Shown one piece after another: positions 1-8,700 of a stretch of 43,035 nucleotides of DNA (position 1 is the first letter of the stretch; each line of letters starts with the position of its first letter). Source of the DNA: Candidatus Saccharimonadota bacterium (GTDB lineage: Bacteria; Patescibacteriota; Saccharimonadia; Saccharimonadales; UBA4665); contig JAICKY010000006.1 of NCBI GenBank assembly GCA_025927655.1, positions 1 through 43,035 of the forward strand, written 5' to 3'. The notes under the pieces are model-generated. The model was not told the origin of the DNA and did not search any database. It saw only the letters and a program-made list of their open reading frames with translations. The position numbers were made by a program, and so were the translations under genes.

Positions 1-391
1 AACACGCAGTGGCTCATTCGTCTGTAGACGGTCATAACACTCAGTATATACGCTAGCCTGAGAACGCCCGGACGACGGAAGCTGCTGGAAGGCGGCGTCA
101 TCCCACGAGCTTACGCTCGGGGAATTGTTGCCGGATTAAATACATGGAGGAAGACCTAACTAAAATCGAGCAACGAATCAACGATTTAATCACTCGTACA
201 GACGAACAAATAACAGAAGGAGGCGTCGATATGCCGACAATCTTGACATATGTAAAATACTTTGTGGAACACCTAAAAGATTTGCTCATTGACCACTGTA
301 ATCCGATCATGCAAGGACGTTATTTTGGCGTCATTTTCGATCAGACGCCAAGCTACTCAGAAATAGACTGTGGAACCGCAGAAATATCAAA

Positions 392-437
392 AATCCCAGG
401 GATGAACGAGCTTTTTAAGCTCGCAGATCCTGGGATT
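392..437 (-). terminator. Intrinsic terminator of tRNA-Leu(UAG)
   Basis: Two-part stem on the minus strand: AATCCCAGG...CCTGGGATT outer arms and CGAGCTT...AAGCTCG inner arms, followed by TTTTTGATATTT. Confidence 0.7.
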
Positions 438-444
438 GTTGATC

Positions 445-528
445 TGGTGCGGATGAGAGGACTTGAACCTCCACGCCTTGCGGCACTAGCTCCTAAAACT
501 AGCGTGTCTACCATTCCACCACATCCGC
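445..528 (-). tRNA. tRNA-Leu (anticodon UAG), CCA encoded
   Basis: Minus strand: GCGGATGTGGTGGAATGGTAGACACGCTAGTTTTAGGAGCTAGTGCCGCAAGGCGTGGAGGTTCAAGTCCTCTCATCCGCACCA. 7-bp acceptor stem GCGGATG/CATCCGC, anticodon loop TTTAGGA, T-arm GGTTCAAGTCC, long variable arm. Confidence 0.95.
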
Positions 529-672
529 ACAGGGGGCATAGGACAAACCTACGGTTTTTCCTACCTAAGCCGGCTAAAATGAAATACATTTTGTCCGGCT
601 GGTCTTTTCCCTTGGGAACAAGGGCTTCAAAAAGGTAACAGAGAGTATTTTACGAAATTTATGACAAAAAGG

Positions 673-1698
673 CTAGAACGGATGTTGGCTGCGCGCCACA
701 GCTTCGTTCACAAACTTGTAACTCCAGGTTAACCGGCCAAAATTGCGCAGTCTATGAGTACGCAGCAATCGCTTCACTTGGGCGTGTGTCAGCAGTCGCA
801 GCTCCTCCACTTCTCCGGGCTGGGGGCGTAATTCTGCACTATGCACCGGCAGTGTTACTGCATAGGCGTACACATGCGCCTTGGTGTATTTATGGTAATG
901 AGGATGGTAGCTGATACGACGATGCACAAATAGCGGCCGGAAGTGCCTCTCCGGCAGTTTTATACCCAGCTCTTCGTGTGTTTCGCGTGCCGCAGCTTGC
1001 AGCGGTTCTTCGCCGCAGTCCAAACCACCGCCAAGCGAAATTTCCAGCATACCGGGTGCAAATACTATCGATTTCACCCGCTTGCCCACGACAAATTTTC
1101 CATCCGTAGTTTGCACCACCACATGCACGCCACGGTGCCACAAGCCACGGTCAGTGGCCCAGCCCATTGGTAACCGCAGACCGGTTTTGTGGTTTTTGTC
1201 ATCCACTACGTCCACCCAAGCAGTGTGGGTCAGGTATTCGTACAGGCCGTCGCAGTGTTTGCGAATACCCGCAAACGTACCAGCCGCTGCATCAATAAAA
1301 GCTTGCTCGCTGCGCTGCGCCAATGTCCGGCGCTTCAGCTCCGGGTCAATATCTGCAATGTGCCACACCAGCACTTTGCGTTCATCGAACGTATAGCTTT
1401 TACGCGCTGCATCGTAGACATCCTTGCTCAAGAAAACGATCACGTCAGCATCCGCAAGCAGATTGTCGGAAGTCTGGGTATTGGTCCCCGCAATGCCATG
1501 ATTCAGCTTGTGCAGCTTAGCGGTAGCTCTAGTGAATGGCTGTGCCGTCCGCACATCCGCCTCGTCTGCGCCGATACCGCTGGATGTTACCACGAACCGG
1601 TCGTCCACCAGCGTATCCATGTACGCGGCAGCCAGCCGGCTTCGGTAAGTGTTACCCTGACACACAAAATGAATGTTGAATGGTTTTTGAGTTTTCAT
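673..1698 (-). CDS. Fusion of low-molecular-weight protein tyrosine phosphatase-like domain and Nudix hydrolase domain
   Basis: N-terminal CQGNTYRS (C-X5-R-S) and downstream DP motif (IADIDPE); C-terminal Nudix box GGLDCGEEPLQAAARETHEELGI fits GX5EX7REUXEEXGU. Confidence 0.8.
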   Translation of the reverse strand: MKTQKPFNIHFVCQGNTYRSRLAAAYMDTLVDDRFVVTSSGIGADEADVRTAQPFTRATAKLHKLNHGIAGTNTQTSDNLLADADVIVFLSKDVYDAARKSYTFDERKVLVWHIADIDPELKRRTLAQRSEQAFIDAAAGTFAGIRKHCDGLYEYLTHTAWVDVVDDKNHKTGLRLPMGWATDRGLWHRGVHVVVQTTDGKFVVGKRVKSIVFAPGMLEISLGGGLDCGEEPLQAAARETHEELGIKLPERHFRPLFVHRRISYHPHYHKYTKAHVYAYAVTLPVHSAELRPQPGEVEELRLLTHAQVKRLLRTHRLRNFGRLTWSYKFVNEAVARSQHPF

Positions 1699-1745
1699 TG
1701 CACGCTTTACTATGCCTCAAGCGTAAGCTATTCCAGAAGAGATGT

Positions 1746-2279
1746 CTAGCCTAGCCGGCGATAAAACACCAGCTGCGCATCGCCGTATGTTTTATGAGAC
1801 ACAACCTGCAAGCCCGGGAAGGCGCGCACTGCTTCGCTGCCCGGCCATGAAAGCACCAGCAGGCCGCCCTCTACCACGTGTACCGTCAAGCGTTCCAAGA
1901 CGTCGGGCCTGATATCGTTATACGGCGGATCGGCCAGCACTATATCGAACTGTTTGTCCTGGTTGTTGCGGGACCAACCGCTGATGTTCTTGCGGCGCAC
2001 CGTTACAACGTCTTCCAGGTCAAGCGCCCGAACGTTTACAGCTATAGTTTTAACCGCTTCAGGATCAATATCTATTGCCAGTACACTGTCGGCACCCCGG
2101 CTAACCGCTTCAATACTACAAGCCCCGGAACCAGAAAACGCGTCTAGTACACTCAAACCGTCCAGATCACCCAGCGTGTTGAATAGTGCCCCGCGAACTT
2201 TGTCGCTCATGGGGTGAGTACGCTGGGTGTGCGGGCTGTCGAAATTACGGCCGCCTAAGCGGCCGGCAATAACCCTCAT
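1746..2279 (-). CDS. rsmD: 16S rRNA (guanine(966)-N(2))-methyltransferase RsmD
   Basis: MRVIAGRLGGRNFDSP..., VRGALFNTL, LDAFSGSGACSIEAVSRGA, LADPPY motif. Start at 2279 gives a 4-nt ATGA overlap with the upstream gene. Confidence 0.92.
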   Translation of the reverse strand: MRVIAGRLGGRNFDSPHTQRTHPMSDKVRGALFNTLGDLDGLSVLDAFSGSGACSIEAVSRGADSVLAIDIDPEAVKTIAVNVRALDLEDVVTVRRKNISGWSRNNQDKQFDIVLADPPYNDIRPDVLERLTVHVVEGGLLVLSWPGSEAVRAFPGLQVVSHKTYGDAQLVFYRRLG

Positions 2280-3148
2280 ATGTCGTAAGCCTCTCGAGCT
2301 GCAAGATACCACGCAATGGTCACGGCATTCACAATCCGTGGCACCAATTCACGCCGTGCCATTTTGGCCAGCTTAGGCGTCCAGCCAGATACATAAAACT
2401 GGTCGTACATTTTCAGTGCGGCAACATCTTTCACCGATTGTAAGAATGTCTCGGCCATGCCTGCCTTAACTGCCACGTCCAATTCGGACTGCGTTGGCAA
2501 TGCCCGGTGCAGTCTCAGCGGCATAATCATCACCGCCACCCCCCATTCAAACGCTAAGTGTGTTGCAATCAGGCCCTTGTCGCCCCACATCTGCCAGTTC
2601 TTGCTCATGCGCTCCGGCAGCGTATCGCCCGGTATAAGCAGCTTTTCCTTCGGGCTGGTGCGGGTTTCTATGCCTTCGCCGCGCAGGCGAAACAACTCTT
2701 TTTCGTATGGATATTGGTGGGCTGGCGTTAAACCATCGACGATGCCGTGTGCCAACCAGGCGGCTTCAAAGGCTGCACGCGTCTGATTGCCTTCTTTGAG
2801 CGCTTTCACCAGCTCCTGGTAATTGTGCTCCAAAATAGCCACAATCTGCCGGTCAGATTCGTCGTCCGGGTTTATAAAGTGCCACAGTTCATCCTGGGCG
2901 GGTGTTTTGCGCTTAATGCCATCCGGGCCGTCCATGCCCTCAAACCGAATAATACCTTTGCGATTCGGAAAATCCCGGCCTTTCGGCAGCAGCTGTGTCA
3001 GGTGCTGCCGTGCTACCCGGTCAATCTTTTGATGCGCACCGAACCAGGCATCAAAATATTTGAGATGCCGCAAAGTGCTTCCCGCGTACATCAGGCGGAT
3101 GCTCCGCCGGCAACGGGTTGTAGTAAGATAGGTTGCAAGTTCATTCAA
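2276..3148 (-). CDS. Conserved hypothetical protein; possible zinc-dependent phospholipase C / S1-P1 nuclease-like fold
   Basis: Contains WLAHGIVDGLTPAHQYPY (H-x3-D-x4-P-x-H spacing) and an upstream WHF. No signal peptide visible. In an operon directly after recG. Confidence 0.4.
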   Translation of the reverse strand: MNELATYLTTTRCRRSIRLMYAGSTLRHLKYFDAWFGAHQKIDRVARQHLTQLLPKGRDFPNRKGIIRFEGMDGPDGIKRKTPAQDELWHFINPDDESDRQIVAILEHNYQELVKALKEGNQTRAAFEAAWLAHGIVDGLTPAHQYPYEKELFRLRGEGIETRTSPKEKLLIPGDTLPERMSKNWQMWGDKGLIATHLAFEWGVAVMIMPLRLHRALPTQSELDVAVKAGMAETFLQSVKDVAALKMYDQFYVSGWTPKLAKMARRELVPRIVNAVTIAWYLAAREAYDI

Positions 3149-5185
3149 TTAATTGAGGTTCGTGACAGTACGCAAGCGTGCCACACGCGTGCTTAATTCA
3201 TTATATTGTACCAAACTTTCACCACGTTTCAGAAACTCGGCAGCTGATGCGCGAGCCTCTGCAATCAGCTTCACATCGGTGAGTTTGGCGACGCGCAGAT
3301 CTAGCGCGCCATGCTGCATCTGGCCATAAATAGCTCCGGGACCTCGCAGTTCCAAATCCAGTTCGGCCAGTTTAAAGCCGTCCTGGCTGCTTTCGAGCGC
3401 CCTTAGACGCCGTGACGGCGCCGAAGAATCGCCCATCATTAGATAGCAGTAAGCCTTAGCCTGGCCGCGGCCAACCCGGCCGCGCAGCTGATGCAACTGC
3501 GCCAGCCCAAAGCGCTCCGCTGATTGAATCATCATCACGCTGGCATTCGGCACATCCACCCCCACTTCGATCACTGTTGTAGAAACTAGTACATCAAGCT
3601 CGTGCGTCACAAACCGCTGCATAACGGCGTTTTTCTCGTCGGCCTTCATTTTTCCGTGCAGCAAACCCACGCGGTACTGCTTGAATTCCTTTTTTTGGAA
3701 CTGTTCGTACGTCTTCTCGGCCGAGTGCGCATTCACCGTTTCAGATTCAGCAATAAGCGGGCAGACCACGAACATCTGCCTGCCGTCGTCTAATTCTTTG
3801 CGGATATCCGCATACGCCGGTTCAACCGAGTTTGGCGACACGATTTCGGTGCGAATTGGCTGACGCCCGGCAGGTTTTTGGGCCAGCACCGATATATCCA
3901 GCTCACCGTACAGAGTCAGCGCCAGCGAGCGCGGGATCGGCGTAGCCGTCAAACTCAGCAAATGCGGCATATGCCCCGCCTTTTTCATAAGTTCCTTGCG
4001 CTGTTCCACGCCAAATCGGTGCTGCTCGTCTATTATAACCAGCCCCAGCTCGTGCATATCGACTTTGTCTTGAATAAGCGCCTGCGTGCCCACGATAAAC
4101 CGGGCGCGGCCGGTGGCAATTGCCTGATGAGCCTTCTTTTTTTGTGCGCTGGTCAGCGCCCCGACTAATAGTGCCAGCTTAGATTCCATGCCAAGCGGCT
4201 GTAGCAGCTTGTAAATGGTTTCGGCATGTTGCCGTGCCAGCAGTTCGGTCGGTGCCATAAAGGCCACCTGGCACCCGTGCCGTAGCGCCATCAGAGCCGC
4301 CATAGTAGCTACCACCGTCTTACCCGATCCCACATCGCCTTCAACTAACCGGTTCATCGGGTGGTCGGACTGCATGTCCTGATAAATCTGCCAAACCGCC
4401 TTCCTTTGCGCATCGGTGAGCGTGAACGGCAGATGACCCACGAAGTCTTTCGCCAGTTGCCCGTCGAATGGAATCACTAATGATTCATCAGCCGCTAGCT
4501 CTTGTTTGTTCATGAGCGCAGCCAGGCTCAGTTCAAACACTTCTTCGAATCCCAAGCGCCGCCGGGCTTCAGCCAGCTGCACGCCGTCGATTGGAAAATG
4601 CATCGCCAGCACCGCTTCGGCGCGGCTCATCAGCTTTTGCTCCCGCACCAGCCACCCGGGCAGTGTCTCTGGCAGCGTCCGGGTTAAACTCCGGCAGTTC
4701 CCTACCACCTTGCGGATCTGTTTGCTGGTGAGGCCCTTGGTCTCACGGTACACGGGTACAATCCGCGCCGTATTCACGGTAAGATCACTCACTAGTTCCG
4801 CGCTAGGGCTGGTCATTTGCATACGCTGATGGCTGAGTTCAAAGAGGCCCGAAAAATAATACGCCGCACCCACTTTCAATCCATTTGCCCGATAGGGCTG
4901 ATTGAACCAGACCAAGCGAATGCTGCCCGTTTCATCGCTGGCTACGGCTTCGGTTATGTGCATCCCGCGCCGCACATAGCGCCCTGTTGCCTGTTTTACG
5001 ACTGCCTTCACCGTCACCGGGCCGGGCTGCATGTCACGGATGGATACCACTTCGGAATAATCTTCGTATCGCCGCGGCAGGTAGTCAACCAGATCGGCCA
5101 CCGTTTTCACACCCAAAACCGCCAGCTTTTTTGCCAGTTCCTCCCCCACTCCTTTTACAGCCGTCACCGGACTATGCAACTCCAT
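3149..5185 (-). CDS. recG: ATP-dependent DNA helicase RecG
   Basis: Full-length 678 aa; wedge domain start VTAVKGVGEELAKKLA, Walker A GDVGSGKTVVA, DEQHRFGV, GRVGRGQAKAYC. Confidence 0.97.
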   Translation of the reverse strand: MELHSPVTAVKGVGEELAKKLAVLGVKTVADLVDYLPRRYEDYSEVVSIRDMQPGPVTVKAVVKQATGRYVRRGMHITEAVASDETGSIRLVWFNQPYRANGLKVGAAYYFSGLFELSHQRMQMTSPSAELVSDLTVNTARIVPVYRETKGLTSKQIRKVVGNCRSLTRTLPETLPGWLVREQKLMSRAEAVLAMHFPIDGVQLAEARRRLGFEEVFELSLAALMNKQELAADESLVIPFDGQLAKDFVGHLPFTLTDAQRKAVWQIYQDMQSDHPMNRLVEGDVGSGKTVVATMAALMALRHGCQVAFMAPTELLARQHAETIYKLLQPLGMESKLALLVGALTSAQKKKAHQAIATGRARFIVGTQALIQDKVDMHELGLVIIDEQHRFGVEQRKELMKKAGHMPHLLSLTATPIPRSLALTLYGELDISVLAQKPAGRQPIRTEIVSPNSVEPAYADIRKELDDGRQMFVVCPLIAESETVNAHSAEKTYEQFQKKEFKQYRVGLLHGKMKADEKNAVMQRFVTHELDVLVSTTVIEVGVDVPNASVMMIQSAERFGLAQLHQLRGRVGRGQAKAYCYLMMGDSSAPSRRLRALESSQDGFKLAELDLELRGPGAIYGQMQHGALDLRVAKLTDVKLIAEARASAAEFLKRGESLVQYNELSTRVARLRTVTNLN

Positions 5186-5245
5186 AATTCCAGTATACCG
5201 TCTATGCCCCGCTTCAGCCGCGTCCGTCTGAATATTCGAGTTGTG

Positions 5246-5962
5246 TTAGTAACTGCGGTTTCGAGCGTTTTGACGGGATGTGGCTGCCAAGGAGTCATCG
5301 ATGGTCTTTAAATCTACCGCTGTTTTTCGGTACTGTAAGGCTAGCATTATAAGGCTATCTGCCAATTGCGGGTTATTGGGCAGCAGCGGGCCGTGCAAAT
5401 AGGTACCGATGGCATTGCGCGTACGAGCACCCTCAGTCTGATCTTCGCCGTTGTTGCCATTGCCGCGAGTAACCCTGCCGAGCGGCGCTTGGTCATGCAG
5501 TAACGTCGTACGGCCGCTATGATTTTCAAATCCGTAGAGTGTGCCAAAATCTGTTGTTTCTACGGCCGTGTTACCGATAAGCCGTTTAGGGCCGCCAATC
5601 GTGTCGGCATCAAAAATCCCAATGCCCTTAATTTCCTTGCCGTCATGGGTCACAAATCTGTTGCCAAATAATTGGTACGTACCACAAACCATCAGCATTG
5701 GCACATCAGCGGCAACCAGTTTATGCAACCAATTGCCGATGCGCAAGATATCTTTCTGGATATCAGCCTGGGCGGAGTCCTGCCCGCCGCCGCCGAGCAC
5801 AACATCGACGTCTTTCGGCAGCTTGTCGCCAACATTATAATAATGCACCACCGGTTCCAGGCCATGCCACTCGGTCCGGCGTGTTAATGTCAGCAGGTTG
5901 CCGCGGTCGCCATACGTGTTCATTTCGTTCGGATAGATATGCAGTATGTGGATCTTGGTCAT
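5246..5962 (-). CDS. gatD: Lipid II isoglutaminyl synthase, glutamine amidotransferase subunit GatD
   Basis: IHILHIYPNEMNTYGDRGN, GGGGQDSAQADIQKD, nucleophile region MVCGTYQLFG, GFENHSGRT; adjacent to and overlapping murT. Confidence 0.92.
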   Translation of the reverse strand: MTKIHILHIYPNEMNTYGDRGNLLTLTRRTEWHGLEPVVHYYNVGDKLPKDVDVVLGGGGQDSAQADIQKDILRIGNWLHKLVAADVPMLMVCGTYQLFGNRFVTHDGKEIKGIGIFDADTIGGPKRLIGNTAVETTDFGTLYGFENHSGRTTLLHDQAPLGRVTRGNGNNGEDQTEGARTRNAIGTYLHGPLLPNNPQLADSLIMLALQYRKTAVDLKTIDDSLAATSRQNARNRSY

Positions 5963-7233
5963 AGCACCTTCCCTGCCTTTCGCTCAAGCAGCGCGTGTAA
6001 ACGCAGCATGGCCGTGTAGCTGGCAAACACCACCTTTTCACCTGGCAGCCTACAGAAGGCTTGCAGGGCCTTTTCGACATCTGGTTCTATAGAGCCAACC
6101 GGAACGTTGTCGTACTGAAGCCGCAGTGCCATGTCCACCGCCCGGCTGCCACTAGTATAGGCAACGTCCGTTCCTTGCAAACTGGTAAAATCAATATCCC
6201 ATAGCCATGACATGTCGCGGCTGTCTGCCAGATTGTCGTTAATAACAATCATAGTTGCAGTATACGGTCGTACATACGATGCTAAGCCCTGCCGGAAACT
6301 TGCCGGGTTCTTTACTAAGTTCAGCTGTAGTTCAGAACCGTTTTTAAGCATGAACTTCTGGCCACGGCCAAAGGCAGGTTTTACGCCGGCCAGCTGCTTT
6401 AGTAATTTCGCCGGTGCGACATGCGGCAACAGTTGCCGTACCAGGGCTAACGCGCCAGCGGCATTCTGCAGGTTGTGTTGTCCCGTAACTAACAGCTTGG
6501 TTTTAAACCGTTGGGTGCCTATTTGGTAGGTGGCTTCATCGTCTTTAAAGTTCAGCAGTTCGATAGCTACCTGCATTTTGGCAGCATTTGGTGCGGGCGG
6601 CGCATCGCTCACCGACACAATTTCGTCATCACGCGGGAAAAATTTGAGCAGGTCTGGCGCCACGCCAAAGTACGTCACAGGCACATCGCCGCCATCTGCA
6701 ATTGCACTCAGGCGCTTGTCATCGGCATTGACCACTATTTGCTCCGTAGCGGACAGCATCGTATCACCAATAAGTTTTGCAACGGTGTCGACCTCTCCAA
6801 AGCGGTCCAGCTGGTCACGGCTGGCATTTAATGCGAGCACGTATTTTGGTCGGATAACATCGGTAAATTGCCGGGCGTAGGCTTCGTCCAACTCGAACAC
6901 CGCACTATCGAATGGCAGATGGCCGGTTTTGGTTGCCTGCTGGCTGACCGATGAAATAATGCCGCGTGTCAGGTTGCTGCCGGTTGCATTGGTAAGTACG
7001 CGCTTGCCATTGGCCCGCAGCAGCTCAACCACCATCTTGGTTGTAGTGGTTTTGCCGTTGGTACCGGTGATGATAACGACACCTTCTGGCAACTTGCGAA
7101 GCATCACGCTCAGATAGCCGGGAACCAGTGTTTCGACGACCAGGCCAGGCATAGATTGTCCGCTGCTTCTACCGCGCAGTTTTACCGCTTGCGCGACTGA
7201 TTTGCCTAGAGCCGTTCCAATTATTCGCCGCAC
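5959..7233 (-). CDS. murT: Lipid II isoglutaminyl synthase, Mur ligase-like subunit MurT
   Basis: ITGTNGKTTTTKM, NASRDQLDRFGE, INDNLADSRDMSWLWDIDF; coupled to gatD; GTG start. Confidence 0.92.
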   Translation of the reverse strand: MRRIIGTALGKSVAQAVKLRGRSSGQSMPGLVVETLVPGYLSVMLRKLPEGVVIITGTNGKTTTTKMVVELLRANGKRVLTNATGSNLTRGIISSVSQQATKTGHLPFDSAVFELDEAYARQFTDVIRPKYVLALNASRDQLDRFGEVDTVAKLIGDTMLSATEQIVVNADDKRLSAIADGGDVPVTYFGVAPDLLKFFPRDDEIVSVSDAPPAPNAAKMQVAIELLNFKDDEATYQIGTQRFKTKLLVTGQHNLQNAAGALALVRQLLPHVAPAKLLKQLAGVKPAFGRGQKFMLKNGSELQLNLVKNPASFRQGLASYVRPYTATMIVINDNLADSRDMSWLWDIDFTSLQGTDVAYTSGSRAVDMALRLQYDNVPVGSIEPDVEKALQAFCRLPGEKVVFASYTAMLRLHALLERKAGKVL

Positions 7234-7239
7234 GCGTAT

Positions 7240-8490
7240 CTAATCCTGTAGTTCGACTAAGGCCGAATCTTTGAACGCTTTGCCGCGGCGCAGCAGCAAA
7301 CGGCCATTTTGGAAATCTGCTGGTTCAAAGTTTTCACGGGCGGCTTTTTGGCCGTTAATACTAATGCCGTTTTCTTTCAGCAGACGGCGGGCCTCGCTAT
7401 TGGATGCTGCGAGGCTGCTCGATACCAGCGTGTCGATCAGCGGCGCGGTGGCAGTGGCTGCAACATTTGGGATTTCCTGACGGAGCGCATCTAGTACGTC
7501 GCCAGCATCCCCAATGTTCAGACGGCCGGTCAAGCAGTCTGTCACCCGCTTTGCTATATTGGTCGCTTCCTGCCCGTGGACCAGCGCCGTAACCGACTCG
7601 GCGAGTTTCTGCTGCGCGACTCTTTGGCTGGGGTTCTCGTGGTGATGCCTCATAACATCATCAACTTCTTCCTTGGACAGCAACGTGTAGATCTTAATGT
7701 AGTCCTCCACACCCGCGTCGTCACAGGTAATCCAGAACTGGTAGAACTGCGTGGGGGTGGTTTTGGCAGGATCGAGCCAGATGGCGCCTGCTTCGGACTT
7801 GCCAAACTTCACACCTGTTGTTTTATTTACGGCCAGTGGTCCGGTCCATATGTTTGCTTCACTGCCAGTAACACGCCGGATGAGTTCCACGCCGGCAATA
7901 CTATTACCCCATTGGTCAGCGCCTGCCACCTGCAAGGTGGCGCCCTTTTCACGGTGCAGATGCAAAAAGTCGTAGCCCTGGATCAACGAGTAGCTGAATT
8001 CTGCATATGATATCCCGGCACCATCTTCGCCAAGACGGCTCTGGACAAATTCGCGCCCCAGCATTTGGCGCATTGGCACATGCTTGCCCACATCACGCAG
8101 GAAATCCAGGTAGCCCATGCCTTTGAACCAGTCATAGTTATCGACGATCTCAAAGTCTTTGCCGGCAAACACCTGGCGGTATTGGGCAGCAATGGCGTCT
8201 TTGTTATGCTGGATTTCTGCCAGGGACTTGAGATCGCGTTCCTGAGCCTTGCCGTCGGGGTCACCGATCATGCCGGTAGCCCCACCGACCAGCAGAATAG
8301 CTTTGTGGCCGTGGTCTATAAAATGCCGCACCATCATGGCCATGGCAAAGTTGCCAACAGTCATACTATCGGCGCTTGGGTCTACCCCCCAATAAAACGT
8401 TACGGGATCGCCATCGAGCGCAGTTATGTCTTTGTAGGTCGTTTGGTTGACGAAACCTCGCCAAGTTAGTTCTTCAGAAAGTGTCATCAT
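7240..8490 (-). CDS. tyrS: Tyrosine--tRNA ligase
   Basis: YWGVDPSADSMTVGNF, GGATGMIGDPDGK, VAGADQWGNS, KFGKSEAGAIWLD, C-terminal S4-like domain. Confidence 0.97.
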   Translation of the reverse strand: MMTLSEELTWRGFVNQTTYKDITALDGDPVTFYWGVDPSADSMTVGNFAMAMMVRHFIDHGHKAILLVGGATGMIGDPDGKAQERDLKSLAEIQHNKDAIAAQYRQVFAGKDFEIVDNYDWFKGMGYLDFLRDVGKHVPMRQMLGREFVQSRLGEDGAGISYAEFSYSLIQGYDFLHLHREKGATLQVAGADQWGNSIAGVELIRRVTGSEANIWTGPLAVNKTTGVKFGKSEAGAIWLDPAKTTPTQFYQFWITCDDAGVEDYIKIYTLLSKEEVDDVMRHHHENPSQRVAQQKLAESVTALVHGQEATNIAKRVTDCLTGRLNIGDAGDVLDALRQEIPNVAATATAPLIDTLVSSSLAASNSEARRLLKENGISINGQKAARENFEPADFQNGRLLLRRGKAFKDSALVELQD

Positions 8491-8650
8491 GGAGTAGTAT
8501 ACCGTTTCTCATGCCGTTATATAAATAGCTGCTACAAAAAGAGTACCCTGATAGGAGCCTACTGATAGATATACCTTTGTATTGTCCCGATAAAGCTGCC
8601 TAAAGACTGGAGGATTGACAGCACAATAGTGCACTTGTTTTTCTAAAACT

Positions 8651-8659
8651 TGCTATAAT
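8651..8659 (+). promoter_or_regulatory. Extended -10 promoter of the PBP gene
   Basis: TGCTATAAT about 40 nt before the ATG at 8701. It overlaps the TTG at 8659, arguing against that start. Confidence 0.65.
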
Positions 8660-8700
8660 TGAATTGTATAAACGTGAGTTCAGAGAGACCAAAAATAAGT

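Larger units (their letters stand above)
57..528 (+). pseudogene. C-terminal remnant of a large serine recombinase; reading frame runs antisense into tRNA-Leu
   Basis: Peptide MEEDLTKIEQRINDLI...YVKYFVEHLKDLLIDHCNPIMQGRYFGVIFDQTPSYSEIDCGTAEISKIPGMNELFK resembles the coiled-coil and C-terminal tail of large serine recombinases. No catalytic domain is present; the frame has a stop at 54-56. The tail MRGLEPPRLAALAPKTSVSTIPPHPH is the antisense translation of the tRNA. Confidence 0.55.

Noticed and set aside
451-638. C-terminal part of ORF 144..638 (+) as genuine protein
   Set aside because: It is the antisense translation of tRNA-Leu (RGLEPPRLAALAPKTSVSTIPPHPH) plus downstream intergenic sequence.
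8659-8700. TTG 8659 as the start of the PBP gene
   Set aside because: It overlaps the TATAAT -10 box; ATG 8701 is more plausible.
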